Source: Herbiconiux ginsengi (lineage in GTDB: Bacteria; Actinomycetota; Actinomycetes; Actinomycetales; Microbacteriaceae). From it: a stretch of DNA of 64,000 nucleotides. Shown here one piece after another: positions 51,969-61,434 of this stretch. Location: assembly GCF_900107435.1 (NCBI RefSeq), contig NZ_FNPZ01000003.1:714938-778937 (forward strand). The letters are read 5' to 3'. Under the pieces are notes generated by a model. It saw nothing but the letters and a program-made list of their open reading frames with translations. It did no database searches and was not told the origin of the DNA. A program made the position numbers and the translations under genes. The first letter of the stretch is position 1. Every line of letters starts with the position of its first letter.

Positions 51969-52430
51969 ATGTCGACCTTCGCGCTCGTGCCGCTGCTCTA
52001 CCTCGCCGCCGTCAGTGCGCCCTTGGCTGTGACGGATGCGCGAACGCATCGTCTGCCGAATACGGTCGTGGTGCCGGGGCTGGTGCTGCTGTCCTGGGCG
52101 CTGGCGGGTGTGGGGATGCGTGATCCGCCTGCGGTGCTCGGGCCGCTCGCGGCCGCCGGGGCGGCCGTCGTCGTGTTCGGCGTGGGCTGGGCTTGGGGTG
52201 GGGTGGGGATGGGCGACGTGAAACTCGGCTTGTTGCTCACCGGGGTCGCGGCGGTGACGGATGCGCGAATCCTGCCCGCGGCGGCGGCCGCCACTGCCGT
52301 GCTGGCCGGCGCGGCCGTGGGCGCCCGAGCCCTGGCGGGAGAGCAGCTCGCCGGCCTTCGCATCCCGCTCGGACCGCCGCTTCTAGGCGGGTTCTGGTTC
52401 GGTGCGCTGGCGGCGTTCGTCGCCTCGTGA
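51969..52430 (+). CDS. A24 prepilin peptidase (TadV/CpaA-like)
   Basis: A 153-residue membrane protease of the type IV leader peptidase family, which processes pilin-like signal peptides. The two catalytic Asp are seen in VTDARTHRLPN (about residues 23-33) and GVGMGDVKLGLLL (about residues 80-92). Six hydrophobic segments are present. It lacks the N-terminal methylase domain, as in TadV/CpaA. No pilus genes lie in the window, so its substrate is encoded elsewhere. The longer frame from 51879 is not needed. Confidence 0.85.
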   Translation: MSTFALVPLLYLAAVSAPLAVTDARTHRLPNTVVVPGLVLLSWALAGVGMRDPPAVLGPLAAAGAAVVVFGVGWAWGGVGMGDVKLGLLLTGVAAVTDARILPAAAAATAVLAGAAVGARALAGEQLAGLRIPLGPPLLGGFWFGALAAFVAS

Positions 52431-52531
52431 GCTGGGCGCCTGCGTCAGGCGGCCGTCCGACGGATGCCTCGGCAGGTCGCCGGAGGGCGGCCCAGGATGC
52501 GGGTCGGCGGACGCCCCGGGAGGGGGCCGTT

Positions 52532-52609
52532 GTTCGGGAGGGCTCCGGACCGGGATCGCCGTTCGGGAGGACGGAGGGTCCTCCCGAAGCGACCTCGCCC
52601 TCCCGAAGC
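52532..52609. terminator. Nested inverted repeats between the prepilin peptidase gene and fumC
   Basis: Inner perfect pair 52562-52572 / 52578-52588 (TTCGGGAGGAC, five-base loop). An outer pair made of near-copies of the same arm, 52532-52543 and 52597-52607, flanks it. It sits between convergent genes and could act as a bidirectional terminator with alternative folds. Confidence 0.6.
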
Positions 52610-52656
52610 GAACCGGAACCCGCGGGCGGGCGGGGGAGCCGGCGGGAGAGGGAGGG

Positions 52657-54072
52657 CTACTTGGCGGCCGGGGGGCGGGTCATGGAGAGGACGTCGAGCG
52701 CGGAGTCGAGCTGCTCCAGGGTGACCTCGCCGCGCTCTACGAAGCCGAGGTCGATGACGGCCTCGCGCACGGTGATGCCCTTCGCCACGGAGTGCTTGGC
52801 GATTTTGGCCGCCGCCTCGTAGCCGATGATGCGGTTCAGCGGCGTCACGATCGACGGCGACGACTCGGCCAGCGCGCGGGCGCGCTCGAGGTTGGCCTCG
52901 AGTCCGGCGACGGTCTTGTCGGCCAGCAGCACCGCCGAGTTCGAGAGCAGGCGGATCGACTCGAGCAGCGCCGTCCCCATCACGGGGATGGCCACGTTCA
53001 GTTCGAAGGCTCCGGATGCCCCCGACCAGGCGATCGAGGCGTCGTTGCCGATCACCCGCGAGCAGACCTGCAGCACGGCTTCGGGGATGACGGGGTTGAC
53101 CTTGCCCGGCATGATCGAGGAGCCCGGCTGGAGGTCGGGGATGTGCAGCTCGCCGATGCCGGTGTTCGGGCCGGAACCCATCCAGCGGAGGTCGTTGCAG
53201 ATCTTCGTGAGCGAGACCGCGAGCACACGGAGTGCTCCGGATGCCTCGACCAGGGAATCGCGCGCGCCCTGCGCCTCGAAGTGGTCGCGAGCCTCGGTGA
53301 TCGGCAGCCCCGTCTCTTCGGCGAGCAGCTTGATCACGAGCTGCGGGAACCCGGCCGGGGTGTTGATGCCGGTGCCCACGGCAGTTCCGCCGAGCGGAAC
53401 CTCGGCGACGCGGGGGAGCGCCGACTGCACCCGCTCGATGCCGAGGCGGATCTGCATGGCGTAGCCCCCGAACTCCTGGCCGAGGGTGACGGGCGTCGCA
53501 TCCATCAAGTGGGTGCGGCCTGACTTCACCGCGTTGGCCCAGAGCACCGCCTTCGACTCGAGAGCCTCGGCGAGGTGCTCGAGCGAGGGGATCAGGTCGT
53601 GGATCAGAGCGCTCGTCACCGCGACGTGCACCGAGGTGGGGAAGACGTCGTTCGACGACTGCGAGGCGTTGACGTGGTCGTTCGGGTGCACGAGCGAGCC
53701 GAGGGCGGTCGACGCGAGGGAGGAGAGCACCTCGTTCATGTTCATGTTCGAGGAGGTGCCGCTGCCGGTCTGGTAGACGTCGATCGGGAAGTCCTTGTCG
53801 AACTCGCCCGAGACCACGCGGTCGGCGGCGGCGGCGATCGCGTCGGCGATCCCGGTGTCGAGCACGCCGAGTTGCGCATTGGCGATGGCCGCAGCCTTCT
53901 TGATGCGGGCGAGAGCGGCGATCTGCGCGGGCTCGAGCACGTCTCCCGAGACGGGGAAGTTCTCCACCGCACGCTGGGTCTGCGCGCCGTACAGCGCCGA
54001 CGCCGGCACCCTGACCTCACCCATGGTGTCGTGCTCGATGCGGTACTCGATGTCCTGGGCGTTGTCCACCAC
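52657..54072 (-). CDS. fumC: Class II fumarate hydratase
   Basis: Interconverts fumarate and malate in the TCA cycle. A 471-residue homotetramer with segments [14 protein letters not shown] (about 104-117), [30 protein letters not shown] and the signature [11 protein letters not shown] near 325. GTG at 54072 (or the next GTG) with AAGGACG upstream fits. It is the last gene of the co-directional set xseA-xseB-DUF4245-can-fumC. Confidence 0.97.
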   Translation of the reverse strand: MVDNAQDIEYRIEHDTMGEVRVPASALYGAQTQRAVENFPVSGDVLEPAQIAALARIKKAAAIANAQLGVLDTGIADAIAAAADRVVSGEFDKDFPIDVYQTGSGTSSNMNMNEVLSSLASTALGSLVHPNDHVNASQSSNDVFPTSVHVAVTSALIHDLIPSLEHLAEALESKAVLWANAVKSGRTHLMDATPVTLGQEFGGYAMQIRLGIERVQSALPRVAEVPLGGTAVGTGINTPAGFPQLVIKLLAEETGLPITEARDHFEAQGARDSLVEASGALRVLAVSLTKICNDLRWMGSGPNTGIGELHIPDLQPGSSIMPGKVNPVIPEAVLQVCSRVIGNDASIAWSGASGAFELNVAIPVMGTALLESIRLLSNSAVLLADKTVAGLEANLERARALAESSPSIVTPLNRIIGYEAAAKIAKHSVAKGITVREAVIDLGFVERGEVTLEQLDSALDVLSMTRPPAAK

Positions 54073-54158
54073 TGTGTGGTCGTCCTTTCGTTTCTGCCGG
54101 CGGCGCGGAGCAGCGGCGTTGTTCGGAGTTCGGGGTTCAGCCCGGTTGCGGCCGGGGG

Positions 54159-54839
54159 TCAGATCTCGCCGATGGCGATGTCGGCGACGGCGCGGCCCTC
54201 AGCCAGTCGGTAGTTCGCACCGACCACTGCCAATCTACCGTCTGCCACTGCCGCCGTGATGATCTCGGAGGACTCCAAGAGCTGGCGAACGGTGTCGCGC
54301 AGGTGGGCTCGACCCACCTCGGCCGCATCCGGCACAGTGAGCAAGGTGCCGTCAGGCGAGCGCTCGGTGGAGACATGATCGATGGCCGGCACGATGCGGT
54401 CGACCAGCGTCTTGATGTGGCCCGGCAGCGGGGCGGCGTCGGGCAGCTGCGAGTCGATCGCGGCGCGCACCGCACCGCAGGAGTCGTGCGCGAGCACGAC
54501 CACGAGGGCGACGCCGAGCACCTCCACCGCATACTCCAGGCTTCCGACCGCCGATTCGGAGACGATCTGCCCGGCATTGCGCACGACGAACAGGTCGCCG
54601 AGCCCCAGGTCGAAGATGATCTCGGCGGCGAGTCGCGAATCCGAGCAGCCGAGCAGTGCGGCTCGCGGAGTCTGGAGGTGTGCGAGCTCGGCGCGGGTCT
54701 CGACGTCTTGACGCGGATGCTTCGGAGTGCCGGCGATGAACCGCTCGTTGCCGCGCACCATGGTGGCCCAGACGCGCGACGGTGTCGTGGGCTCTGTCGC
54801 GGATTCCGGATCGGACCCGGAGGCAGGAATGTTCGCCAT
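54159..54839 (-). CDS. can: Beta-class carbonic anhydrase
   Basis: Hydrates CO2. The 226-residue protein has the zinc-binding residues Cys65-x-Asp67-x-Arg (GCSDSR), His118 and Cys121 (HDSCGAV), and the conserved [10 protein letters not shown]. Compared with average members it has an acidic, Thr/Pro-rich start of about 20 residues. ATG 54839 overlaps the stop of DUF4245 by one base; GTG 54842 is an alternative. Confidence 0.94.
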   Translation of the reverse strand: MANIPASGSDPESATEPTTPSRVWATMVRGNERFIAGTPKHPRQDVETRAELAHLQTPRAALLGCSDSRLAAEIIFDLGLGDLFVVRNAGQIVSESAVGSLEYAVEVLGVALVVVLAHDSCGAVRAAIDSQLPDAAPLPGHIKTLVDRIVPAIDHVSTERSPDGTLLTVPDAAEVGRAHLRDTVRQLLESSEIITAAVADGRLAVVGANYRLAEGRAVADIAIGEI

Positions 54840-55567
54840 CACTTCTCTCCGTCGCCGGCCGGAGCCGTGCCGTCTGTGCCGCCGGTGAGGCCCGTGCCGC
54901 TGGCCCCGTTCGCCTGTTCGCGCACGTTGTGGGCGAGAGCCGCCGCCACCGTCTCGATGTCGGCAGGATCGGCCGTGCCGAACACCACATAGGTGGCGCG
55001 GCCCGACTCCGTGGTGAGCGCGTACGCCGCGTTGCCGACGTCAGCACCCGTGCTGCGGTTGTCGTAGACATCCCAGTCGACGCCGCCGATCGAGACGACG
55101 TCGGAGGCGCGCCCCTTCGCCACCTGGTCGTTCAGCCAGCTCGGATTCGCATCGAGCGCCTGCGTGATGCCGATGTAGTCGTTGCCGGGTGTGAGCAGGC
55201 CGATGTACCACGACACGATGTCGTCGCCCGTCGAGGTGCGGATCTCAGCGGCGTTCGACGTCCAGCCCTCGGGCAACTCCGGCACGGCCAAGGCGATCGG
55301 CATCGAGGGCTGTGCGTCGGCGGCGACCTTCTGGTAGTCGACGGCTTGCAGCAACGAGCCTTCGCTGCGTGGCACGAGGAAGACGATCACGGCCACCAGA
55401 CCCACGCACACCAGCAGCGCGTAGAGCAGGTTCTGCAACGTCTTGCGGTCGCGGTAGAGCCGTGACTGCTCGGCCTTGCGGGCAGCCGTCTCCTCGGGTG
55501 TCTCGGGCCGGCCGAGCTCCGCGACGATCGGTCGCCCGCCGCTCGTTCCGCTCGCGCTCTTCGCCAT
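54839..55567 (-). CDS. DUF4245 membrane protein
   Basis: A 242-residue protein with one membrane span (LLYALLVCVGLVAVIVFLVP near 50-70) and an extracytoplasmic domain containing WTSNAAEIRTSTGDDIVSWYIGLLTPGNDYIGITQALDANPSWLNDQVAKG, the DUF4245 pattern. It lies between xseB (8 bases) and can (1-base overlap), the same order as near fum and xse in mycobacteria from memory. The start at ATG 55567 fits the operon; a longer frame to 55672 would run into xseB. Function unknown. Confidence 0.8.
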   Translation of the reverse strand: MAKSASGTSGGRPIVAELGRPETPEETAARKAEQSRLYRDRKTLQNLLYALLVCVGLVAVIVFLVPRSEGSLLQAVDYQKVAADAQPSMPIALAVPELPEGWTSNAAEIRTSTGDDIVSWYIGLLTPGNDYIGITQALDANPSWLNDQVAKGRASDVVSIGGVDWDVYDNRSTGADVGNAAYALTTESGRATYVVFGTADPADIETVAAALAHNVREQANGASGTGLTGGTDGTAPAGDGEK

Positions 55568-55575
55568 CCGGAGCC

Positions 55576-55794
55576 CTACTCGCTCGCCGAGCCGCGGGCG
55601 GCGTCGAGCCGTTCCTTGGCCCCGATCAGCCATTCCTCGCACCGGGAGGCCAGAGCTTCGCCGCGTTCCCACAGCGAGAGCGACTGCTCGAGCGTGGCGG
55701 AGCCCTGCTCGAGCTCGGAAACCACCCGGATGAGCTCATCGCGGGCCTCTTCATAGCTCAACGCCTGGACGTCGGATGCGGGCGAGGATGCCAT
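55576..55794 (-). CDS. xseB: Exodeoxyribonuclease VII small subunit
   Basis: A 72-residue helical-bundle protein. The family core SYEEARDELIRVVSELEQGSATLEQSLSLWERGEALASRCEEWLIGAKERL is complete, so the gene is intact. It starts nine bases after the xseA stop. Several small subunits bind one XseA to form exonuclease VII, which trims single-stranded DNA in mismatch and damage repair. Confidence 0.94.
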   Translation of the reverse strand: MASSPASDVQALSYEEARDELIRVVSELEQGSATLEQSLSLWERGEALASRCEEWLIGAKERLDAARGSASE

Positions 55795-55803
55795 GGTTCA
55801 ATC

Positions 55804-57042
55804 CTATCGATCGCTGCGGGGGCCGCTGGAGACGGCGTCGAGTGAGCCGTCGGCGACGGTGATGGTGAGAAGGGCGCCCGTCGGGGCATCCGTGGCGGCG
55901 CGCACGATGTGCCCGTCGGCGCCCTGCACGATGGAATATCCACGGTCGAGGGTGCGCTGCGGCGACAACGCCCGCAGGTGCCCGGCCAGTTCGCGCACGG
56001 TGTTGCTCTCTCGCTCGATGACCCGGGTGACGAGTTCGTCGCCACGGGCCACGAATCGCGTGAGCTCTTCCGACCGGGAGTCGATGATCCAGGTGGGTGT
56101 CGAGAGCGCCGGACGACTGCGGATCTGCTCCACCCGCTCGACCTCGCGCGACACGAAGGCCGAGATCCGGCTCCGGATGCGCGTGCGCGCCTGGTCGACG
56201 CGCGCGAGCTCCTCCGAGACGTCGGGCACGACGCGCTTCGCCGCATCCGTCGGCGTCGAGGCGCGCAGATCCGCGACCGAGTCGAGCAGGGGCCGATCGG
56301 CCTCGTGCCCGATCGCGCTCACGATGGGGGTCGTCGCGGCGGCCGCGGCGCGTACCACCGATTCGTCGCTGAACCCCAGCAGATTCTGGAAGTCGCCGCC
56401 GCCGCGCGCCACGATGATCACGTCGATCTCGGGGTCGGCGTCGAGCAGTTCGATGGCGGACACCACTTCGCGCGCGGTGCGGTCGCCCTGCACGGTGGCG
56501 TGAACCACCCGGAATCGCACCGACGGCCAGCGCAGCTGGGCGTTCCGCAACACGTCTTTCTCGGCGTCGCTGTCTTTGCCCGTGATGAGACCGACACCGC
56601 CAGGCAAGAACGGCAGCGGCTTCTTTCGCGATGCATCGAACAGACCCTCGGAGGCGAGCTGGGCGCGCAGGCGTTCCAGCCGCTCGAGCAGGTCGCCGAG
56701 CCCGACGTGCCGCATCTCGAACACCTGCATGGTGAGAGTGCCGCCGCGCACCCAGTAGTTCGGCTTGATCAGAGCGATCACGCGATCGCCCTGCTTGAGG
56801 TCGGCGGGGATGCGGGCCTTCACCGACGACCAGATGGTGAACCCGATCGTCGCGTCGCCCTCGAGGTCTTTGAGCTTGCCGTAGACGTTGCCGCCCGAGA
56901 CACCCCATTGGGTGATCTCGCCCTCGATCCACGCGGTGCCGAGTCGCTCGATGTAGCCGCGGATCTTCTGTGCCAACTCGCCGACCGGCCACGGGTTGTC
57001 CGCCGTGGGCGGCCCGGAGACGAAGGTGGGGGCGTCGGTCAC
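55804..57042 (-). CDS. xseA: Exodeoxyribonuclease VII large subunit
   Basis: A 412-residue catalytic subunit. The N-terminal OB-fold (WPVGELAQKIRGYIERLGTAWIEGEITQWG) is followed by the nuclease core: GVGLITGKDSDAEKDVLRNAQLRWP, EIDVIIVARGGGDFQNLLGFSDE and AIGHEADRPLLD. A long helical region and the C-terminal LSPQRTLDRGYSIV motif complete it. The start is GTG 57042 with GAAGGAGA upstream. It is divergent from ispH, with 54 bases between. Confidence 0.96.
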   Translation of the reverse strand: MTDAPTFVSGPPTADNPWPVGELAQKIRGYIERLGTAWIEGEITQWGVSGGNVYGKLKDLEGDATIGFTIWSSVKARIPADLKQGDRVIALIKPNYWVRGGTLTMQVFEMRHVGLGDLLERLERLRAQLASEGLFDASRKKPLPFLPGGVGLITGKDSDAEKDVLRNAQLRWPSVRFRVVHATVQGDRTAREVVSAIELLDADPEIDVIIVARGGGDFQNLLGFSDESVVRAAAAATTPIVSAIGHEADRPLLDSVADLRASTPTDAAKRVVPDVSEELARVDQARTRIRSRISAFVSREVERVEQIRSRPALSTPTWIIDSRSEELTRFVARGDELVTRVIERESNTVRELAGHLRALSPQRTLDRGYSIVQGADGHIVRAATDAPTGALLTITVADGSLDAVSSGPRSDR

Positions 57043-57084
57043 AGGGCGTTCTCTCCTTCAGGCCGTTGCACAGATCGATCGAAG

Positions 57085-57090
57085 TAGACT
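57085..57090 (+). promoter_or_regulatory. -10 box (TAGACT) of leaderless ispH
   Basis: TAGACT, six bases, GTG 57097. Confidence 0.5.
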
Positions 57091-57096
57091 CGGGGA

Positions 57097-58158
57097 GTGA
57101 GCAATGCGACCATCAGCCTCCCGATGCCGAGGATTCCCGGCACACGGAACAGGCTAAAGGATAACCCCGTGCCCGGTGCCAAGCGTGTGCTGCTCGCAGC
57201 CCCTCGCGGCTATTGTGCAGGAGTGGATCGGGCCGTGGTCGCGGTCGAGAAAGCGCTCGAGCACTACGGCGCTCCCGTCTACGTGCGCAAGCAGATCGTG
57301 CACAACGTGCACGTCGTCACGACGCTCGAGAAGCGCGGCGCGATCTTCGTCGACGAGATCGACGAGGTGCCGGAAGGCGCGCACGTCGTGTTCTCGGCGC
57401 ACGGAGTGTCTCCCGCCGTCGTGCAGGGCGCATCCGATCGGGGCCTGCAGGCCATCGACGCCACCTGCCCGCTCGTCACGAAGGTGCACCGCGAGGCCGT
57501 GCGCTTCGCGCGCGACGACTTCGAGATCCTGCTGATCGGCCATGAGGGCCACGAAGAGGTCGAGGGCACGGCCGGTGAGGCTCCCGAACACATCACCCTG
57601 GTCGGCAGCCCGGATGCGGTCGCCGACATCGAGGTGAAAGACCCCGACAAGGTGGTCTGGCTCTCGCAGACCACGCTCTCGGTCGACGAGACGATGGAGA
57701 CGGTGCGCCGGTTGCGCGAGAAGTTCCCGAACCTGCAAGACCCGCCGAGCGACGACATCTGCTACGCCACCCAGAACCGGCAGGTCGCCATCAAGAAGGT
57801 GGCTCAGGATGCCGATCTCGTGATCGTGGTGGGTTCTGCCAACTCCTCCAACTCGGTGCGCCTGGTCGAGGTGGCGCTGGAGTACGGCGCGAAGGCGGCC
57901 TACCGCGTCGACTACGCGCACGAGGTGAAGCAGGAGTGGCTCGACGGGGTGCAGACCGTGGGTGTGACCTCCGGTGCATCCGTTCCCGAGGTGCTCGTGC
58001 AGGAACTGCTCGACGACCTCGCCGGCGCCGGTTACGGCGACATCGAGACCGTGCAGACGGCCGAAGAAGACCTGGTGTTCTCGCTCCCCAAGGAACTGCG
58101 CCGCGACACCGCCGGCAAGAAGGACACCCGCGCCTTGGGCGGCCGCCACCGCGGCTGA
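57097..58158 (+). CDS. ispH: 4-hydroxy-3-methylbut-2-enyl diphosphate reductase
   Basis: The last step of the MEP isoprenoid pathway, an iron-sulfur reductase giving IPP and DMAPP. The 353-residue protein has the three conserved Cys in [22 protein letters not shown] and [10 protein letters not shown], and the active-site His in [14 protein letters not shown] and [11 protein letters not shown] 57097 follows TAGACT at six bases, but an in-frame GTG at 57169 ([16 protein letters not shown]) is an alternative start. It is divergent from xseA as in mycobacteria. Confidence 0.95.
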   Translation: MSNATISLPMPRIPGTRNRLKDNPVPGAKRVLLAAPRGYCAGVDRAVVAVEKALEHYGAPVYVRKQIVHNVHVVTTLEKRGAIFVDEIDEVPEGAHVVFSAHGVSPAVVQGASDRGLQAIDATCPLVTKVHREAVRFARDDFEILLIGHEGHEEVEGTAGEAPEHITLVGSPDAVADIEVKDPDKVVWLSQTTLSVDETMETVRRLREKFPNLQDPPSDDICYATQNRQVAIKKVAQDADLVIVVGSANSSNSVRLVEVALEYGAKAAYRVDYAHEVKQEWLDGVQTVGVTSGASVPEVLVQELLDDLAGAGYGDIETVQTAEEDLVFSLPKELRRDTAGKKDTRALGGRHRG

Positions 58159-58179
58159 TCCCACAGGGGCCTGAGGCGC

Positions 58180-58752
58180 TTAGCCGCCTTGGGTCTCGAC
58201 GATCGCGTTGATCAGCGCGCCGTCGGCGAAGAACGCCAGCATCAGCACGAAGAAGAGCGCCATGAAACTGAGGATGGCGCACGCGATCGGGATGAAGTAG
58301 GCGCGCCGCCGTGCCCGCAGTGCCTTCACCGAGAGCCAGACGGCAGCCGCGTAGATGAGCGCGAGCACGACCGCGCCGATCGTTCCGAGCAGACTCGCCG
58401 CCGTGGTGGCGGTGTAGGTGACGTCGAGTTTCTGGATGTCGAGCACCTGCTGGATGATCGTCGGCAGCTCGAGAAGACTCGAGATGCTGTTGATCGTCGT
58501 GATGAGACCGATCACGAGCAGCACCGAGGTGACGATCAGGTCGCCGGTCGCGATGGGGCGCGGTGCTGCGGGAGTTCCCGGTGCTGCCGGGCCTCCCGCA
58601 GCACGCGCTGCCGTCGCGGGTGCCGACGGCGCCGTCGCCGAAGTGGGGGATGCGGACTCGTCCGCATCCGGAACCGCCTCCTGCGGCGGCTTCCAGACCC
58701 AGCCCTCGGGGGCCAGCTCTCCGTACTTCGGCTTCGGTCGCTCGTCGGTCAC
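58180..58752 (-). CDS. Polytopic membrane protein (DUF6264-like)
   Basis: A 190-residue protein. The N-terminal 65 residues are polar and Ala/Pro-rich, starting TDERPKPKYGELAPEGW. Four hydrophobic segments follow (LIVTSVLLVIGLITTINSIS; TAASLLGTIGAVVLALIYAAAVWL; AYFIPIACAILSFMALFFVLMLAFF). It lies 19 bases downstream of fba on the same strand and is convergent with ispH. The DUF6264 name is from memory of actinobacterial proteins with this opening. Function unknown. Confidence 0.7.
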   Translation of the reverse strand: MTDERPKPKYGELAPEGWVWKPPQEAVPDADESASPTSATAPSAPATAARAAGGPAAPGTPAAPRPIATGDLIVTSVLLVIGLITTINSISSLLELPTIIQQVLDIQKLDVTYTATTAASLLGTIGAVVLALIYAAAVWLSVKALRARRRAYFIPIACAILSFMALFFVLMLAFFADGALINAIVETQGG

Positions 58753-58771
58753 GCGATCTGCTCCTGGACGC

Positions 58772-59797
<1,026 letters not shown>

Positions 59798-59890
59798 GTC
59801 ATCTCCTTTGGTGGGCGCGTTCAGCTGCGCGCCGGCCGGTGCCGTGTCCCTCCGAGTCTAGCGAGGCCCGCGAGGGCGGAACGGGGCCGA

Positions 59891-59896
59891 TAGGCT
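59891..59896 (+). promoter_or_regulatory. Candidate -10 box (TAGGCT) for glpX
   Basis: TAGGCT 24 bases before the glpX ATG, with GAAAGGAC between as ribosome site. Lies in the 123-base divergent interval with fba. Confidence 0.4.
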
Positions 59897-59920
59897 GGAA
59901 TCCCTCGAAAGGACGGGCCA

Positions 59921-60901
59921 ATGACGGACAGCGGACACCTCTACGAACACCCGGATCGCAACCTCGCGCTGGAGCTGGTGCGGGCCACCGAAGCCGCGGC
60001 GATCCGAGCGCAGCCGTTCATCGGCAAGGGCGACAAGAACGCAGCCGACGGCGCAGCGGTCGACGCCATGCGCAAATTCCTCGGCACGGTCGACTTCGAC
60101 GGCGTGATCGTCATCGGCGAGGGTGAGAAGGACAAGGCGCCGATGCTCTTCAACGGCGAGCACGTCGGCACCGGCCGCGGCCCCGCCTGCGACATCGCGG
60201 TCGACCCGATCGACGGCACCTCGCTCACCGCCGCCGGCCGCCAGAACGCCATCTCGATGCTGGCCGCCTCCGACCGCGGCACCATGCTCGACGCCTCCTC
60301 GGTGTTCTACATGAACAAGATCGTGACGGATGCCGACGGCATCGGCGTCATCGACATCGACCGGCCCATCGGCGACAACATCCGCGCGCTGGCGAAGGCG
60401 AAGGGGAAGGATGTCGGTGACATCCGCGTCGCCGTGCTCGACCGTCCGCGGCACCAGCAGTTGATCGAGGACATCCGGGCCGCCGGCGCCGGCACCCGAC
60501 TCATGCTCGACGGTGACGTCGCCGGCGGCATCAACGCGGCTCGCTACGGAACCCGCATCGACATGTGCGTCGGGATCGGCGGCAGCCCGGAGGGCGTTGC
60601 GACCGCGTGCGCCATCAAGGCGCTCGGCGGCTTCATCCAGACCAGGCTCGCGCCGAAGGACGACGACGAGCGACAGAAGGGCATCGACGCCGGGCTCGAC
60701 ATCGACAAGCTCTTCGAGGCCGACGACCTGGTTGCGGGCGACAACACCTTCTTCGTGGCGACGGGCGTGACCGACGGCGGCCTGGTGGCCGGGGTCAAGC
60801 GCCTCGGCCCGATCATCCGCACGGAGTCGATCGTGTTGCGGTCGCACTCGGGAACGATTCGGCGCATCGAGGCCGACCACCTCGTGTCCAAGTGGTTGTA
60901 G
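59921..60901 (+). CDS. glpX: Class II fructose-1,6-bisphosphatase
   Basis: Gluconeogenic phosphatase of the GlpX family. The 326-residue protein has GKGDKNAADGAAVDAMR, IVIGEGEKDKAPMLFNGE, the metal-binding signature DPIDGTSLTAAGRQNAIS (about 92-109) and the closing RSHSGTIRRIEADHL. It ends with a TAG followed by a long hairpin. In actinobacteria this is usually the only FBPase, so it is probably essential for growth on gluconeogenic carbon. Confidence 0.96.
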   Translation: MTDSGHLYEHPDRNLALELVRATEAAAIRAQPFIGKGDKNAADGAAVDAMRKFLGTVDFDGVIVIGEGEKDKAPMLFNGEHVGTGRGPACDIAVDPIDGTSLTAAGRQNAISMLAASDRGTMLDASSVFYMNKIVTDADGIGVIDIDRPIGDNIRALAKAKGKDVGDIRVAVLDRPRHQQLIEDIRAAGAGTRLMLDGDVAGGINAARYGTRIDMCVGIGGSPEGVATACAIKALGGFIQTRLAPKDDDERQKGIDAGLDIDKLFEADDLVAGDNTFFVATGVTDGGLVAGVKRLGPIIRTESIVLRSHSGTIRRIEADHLVSKWL

Positions 60902-60942
60902 TTCGCGTCTTCTCGGTGGCGCGGGCGTAGTTTCTCGCTGGC

Positions 60943-61029
60943 GCCGGCGGGGCGGCGGGTTTCACCTCCCGCCTAGGGGTTGAGCGGAGCTCAAAGGCGG
61001 CGGGAGGCAAAACCCGCCGCCCCGCCGGC
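60943..61029. repeat. Long imperfect inverted repeat after glpX
   Basis: Arms 60943-60973 and 60999-61029 pair over 20 + 9 bases with a symmetric two-base mismatch, around a 25-base loop. It probably ends glpX transcription, but it is larger than a usual terminator and lacks a T run. This is the first element of the 533-base interval 60902-61434. Confidence 0.7.
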
Positions 61030-61100
61030 TCGTGTTCTACGTCGCGTCGCCGCGCGGGGATGGGGCAGGCATCATCGAGGTCGCCTCGCCTCTGTGTCAG

Positions 61101-61375
61101 GCTGGCGGTCTGACCTTTGTTGCCGACGTCGGTGGGTGATTGCGGTCTGTGTCCCGAGACGTTGATAACTGGGGTGGGTGATAGGGGTCTGCGGACCTGG
61201 ATCGTCGGTGCTTGGGGTGGGTGTTTGCGGTCTGCGGGCCCGGGTCGTCGGTGCTTGGGGTGGTGGATTGCGGTCTGTGGGCCTAAGTCGTTGATGACGC
61301 GGGTGGTGGATCGCGGTCGGTGGGCCGGTGTTGACGGTGACGGGAATCGTGGATTGCTGTCGGGGGCCCGACGGT
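61101..61375. repeat. 43-bp degenerate tandem repeat array
   Basis: A GGTCTG core recurs at about 61107, 61144, 61186, 61229, 61272, 61315 (GGTCGG) and 61358 (degenerate). Spacing is 37, 42 and then 43 bases. The units share patterns such as GGTGGGTG before the core and GTCGTTGGTG-like sequence after it. The period is not a multiple of three, so it is unlikely to be coding. It fills most of the 61030-61434 gap between glpX and rmuC. Confidence 0.65.
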
Positions 61376-61434
61376 GGCCGTCCAGCCGGGTGGTGGCGGC
61401 AGTCGGTGGGCGTGGGGTCGTCGGCGACCGGGGG

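Noticed and set aside
61101..61375. Regular spacing suggestive of a CRISPR array
   Set aside because: Units are diverged throughout, without identical repeats and distinct spacers, and no cas genes are present.
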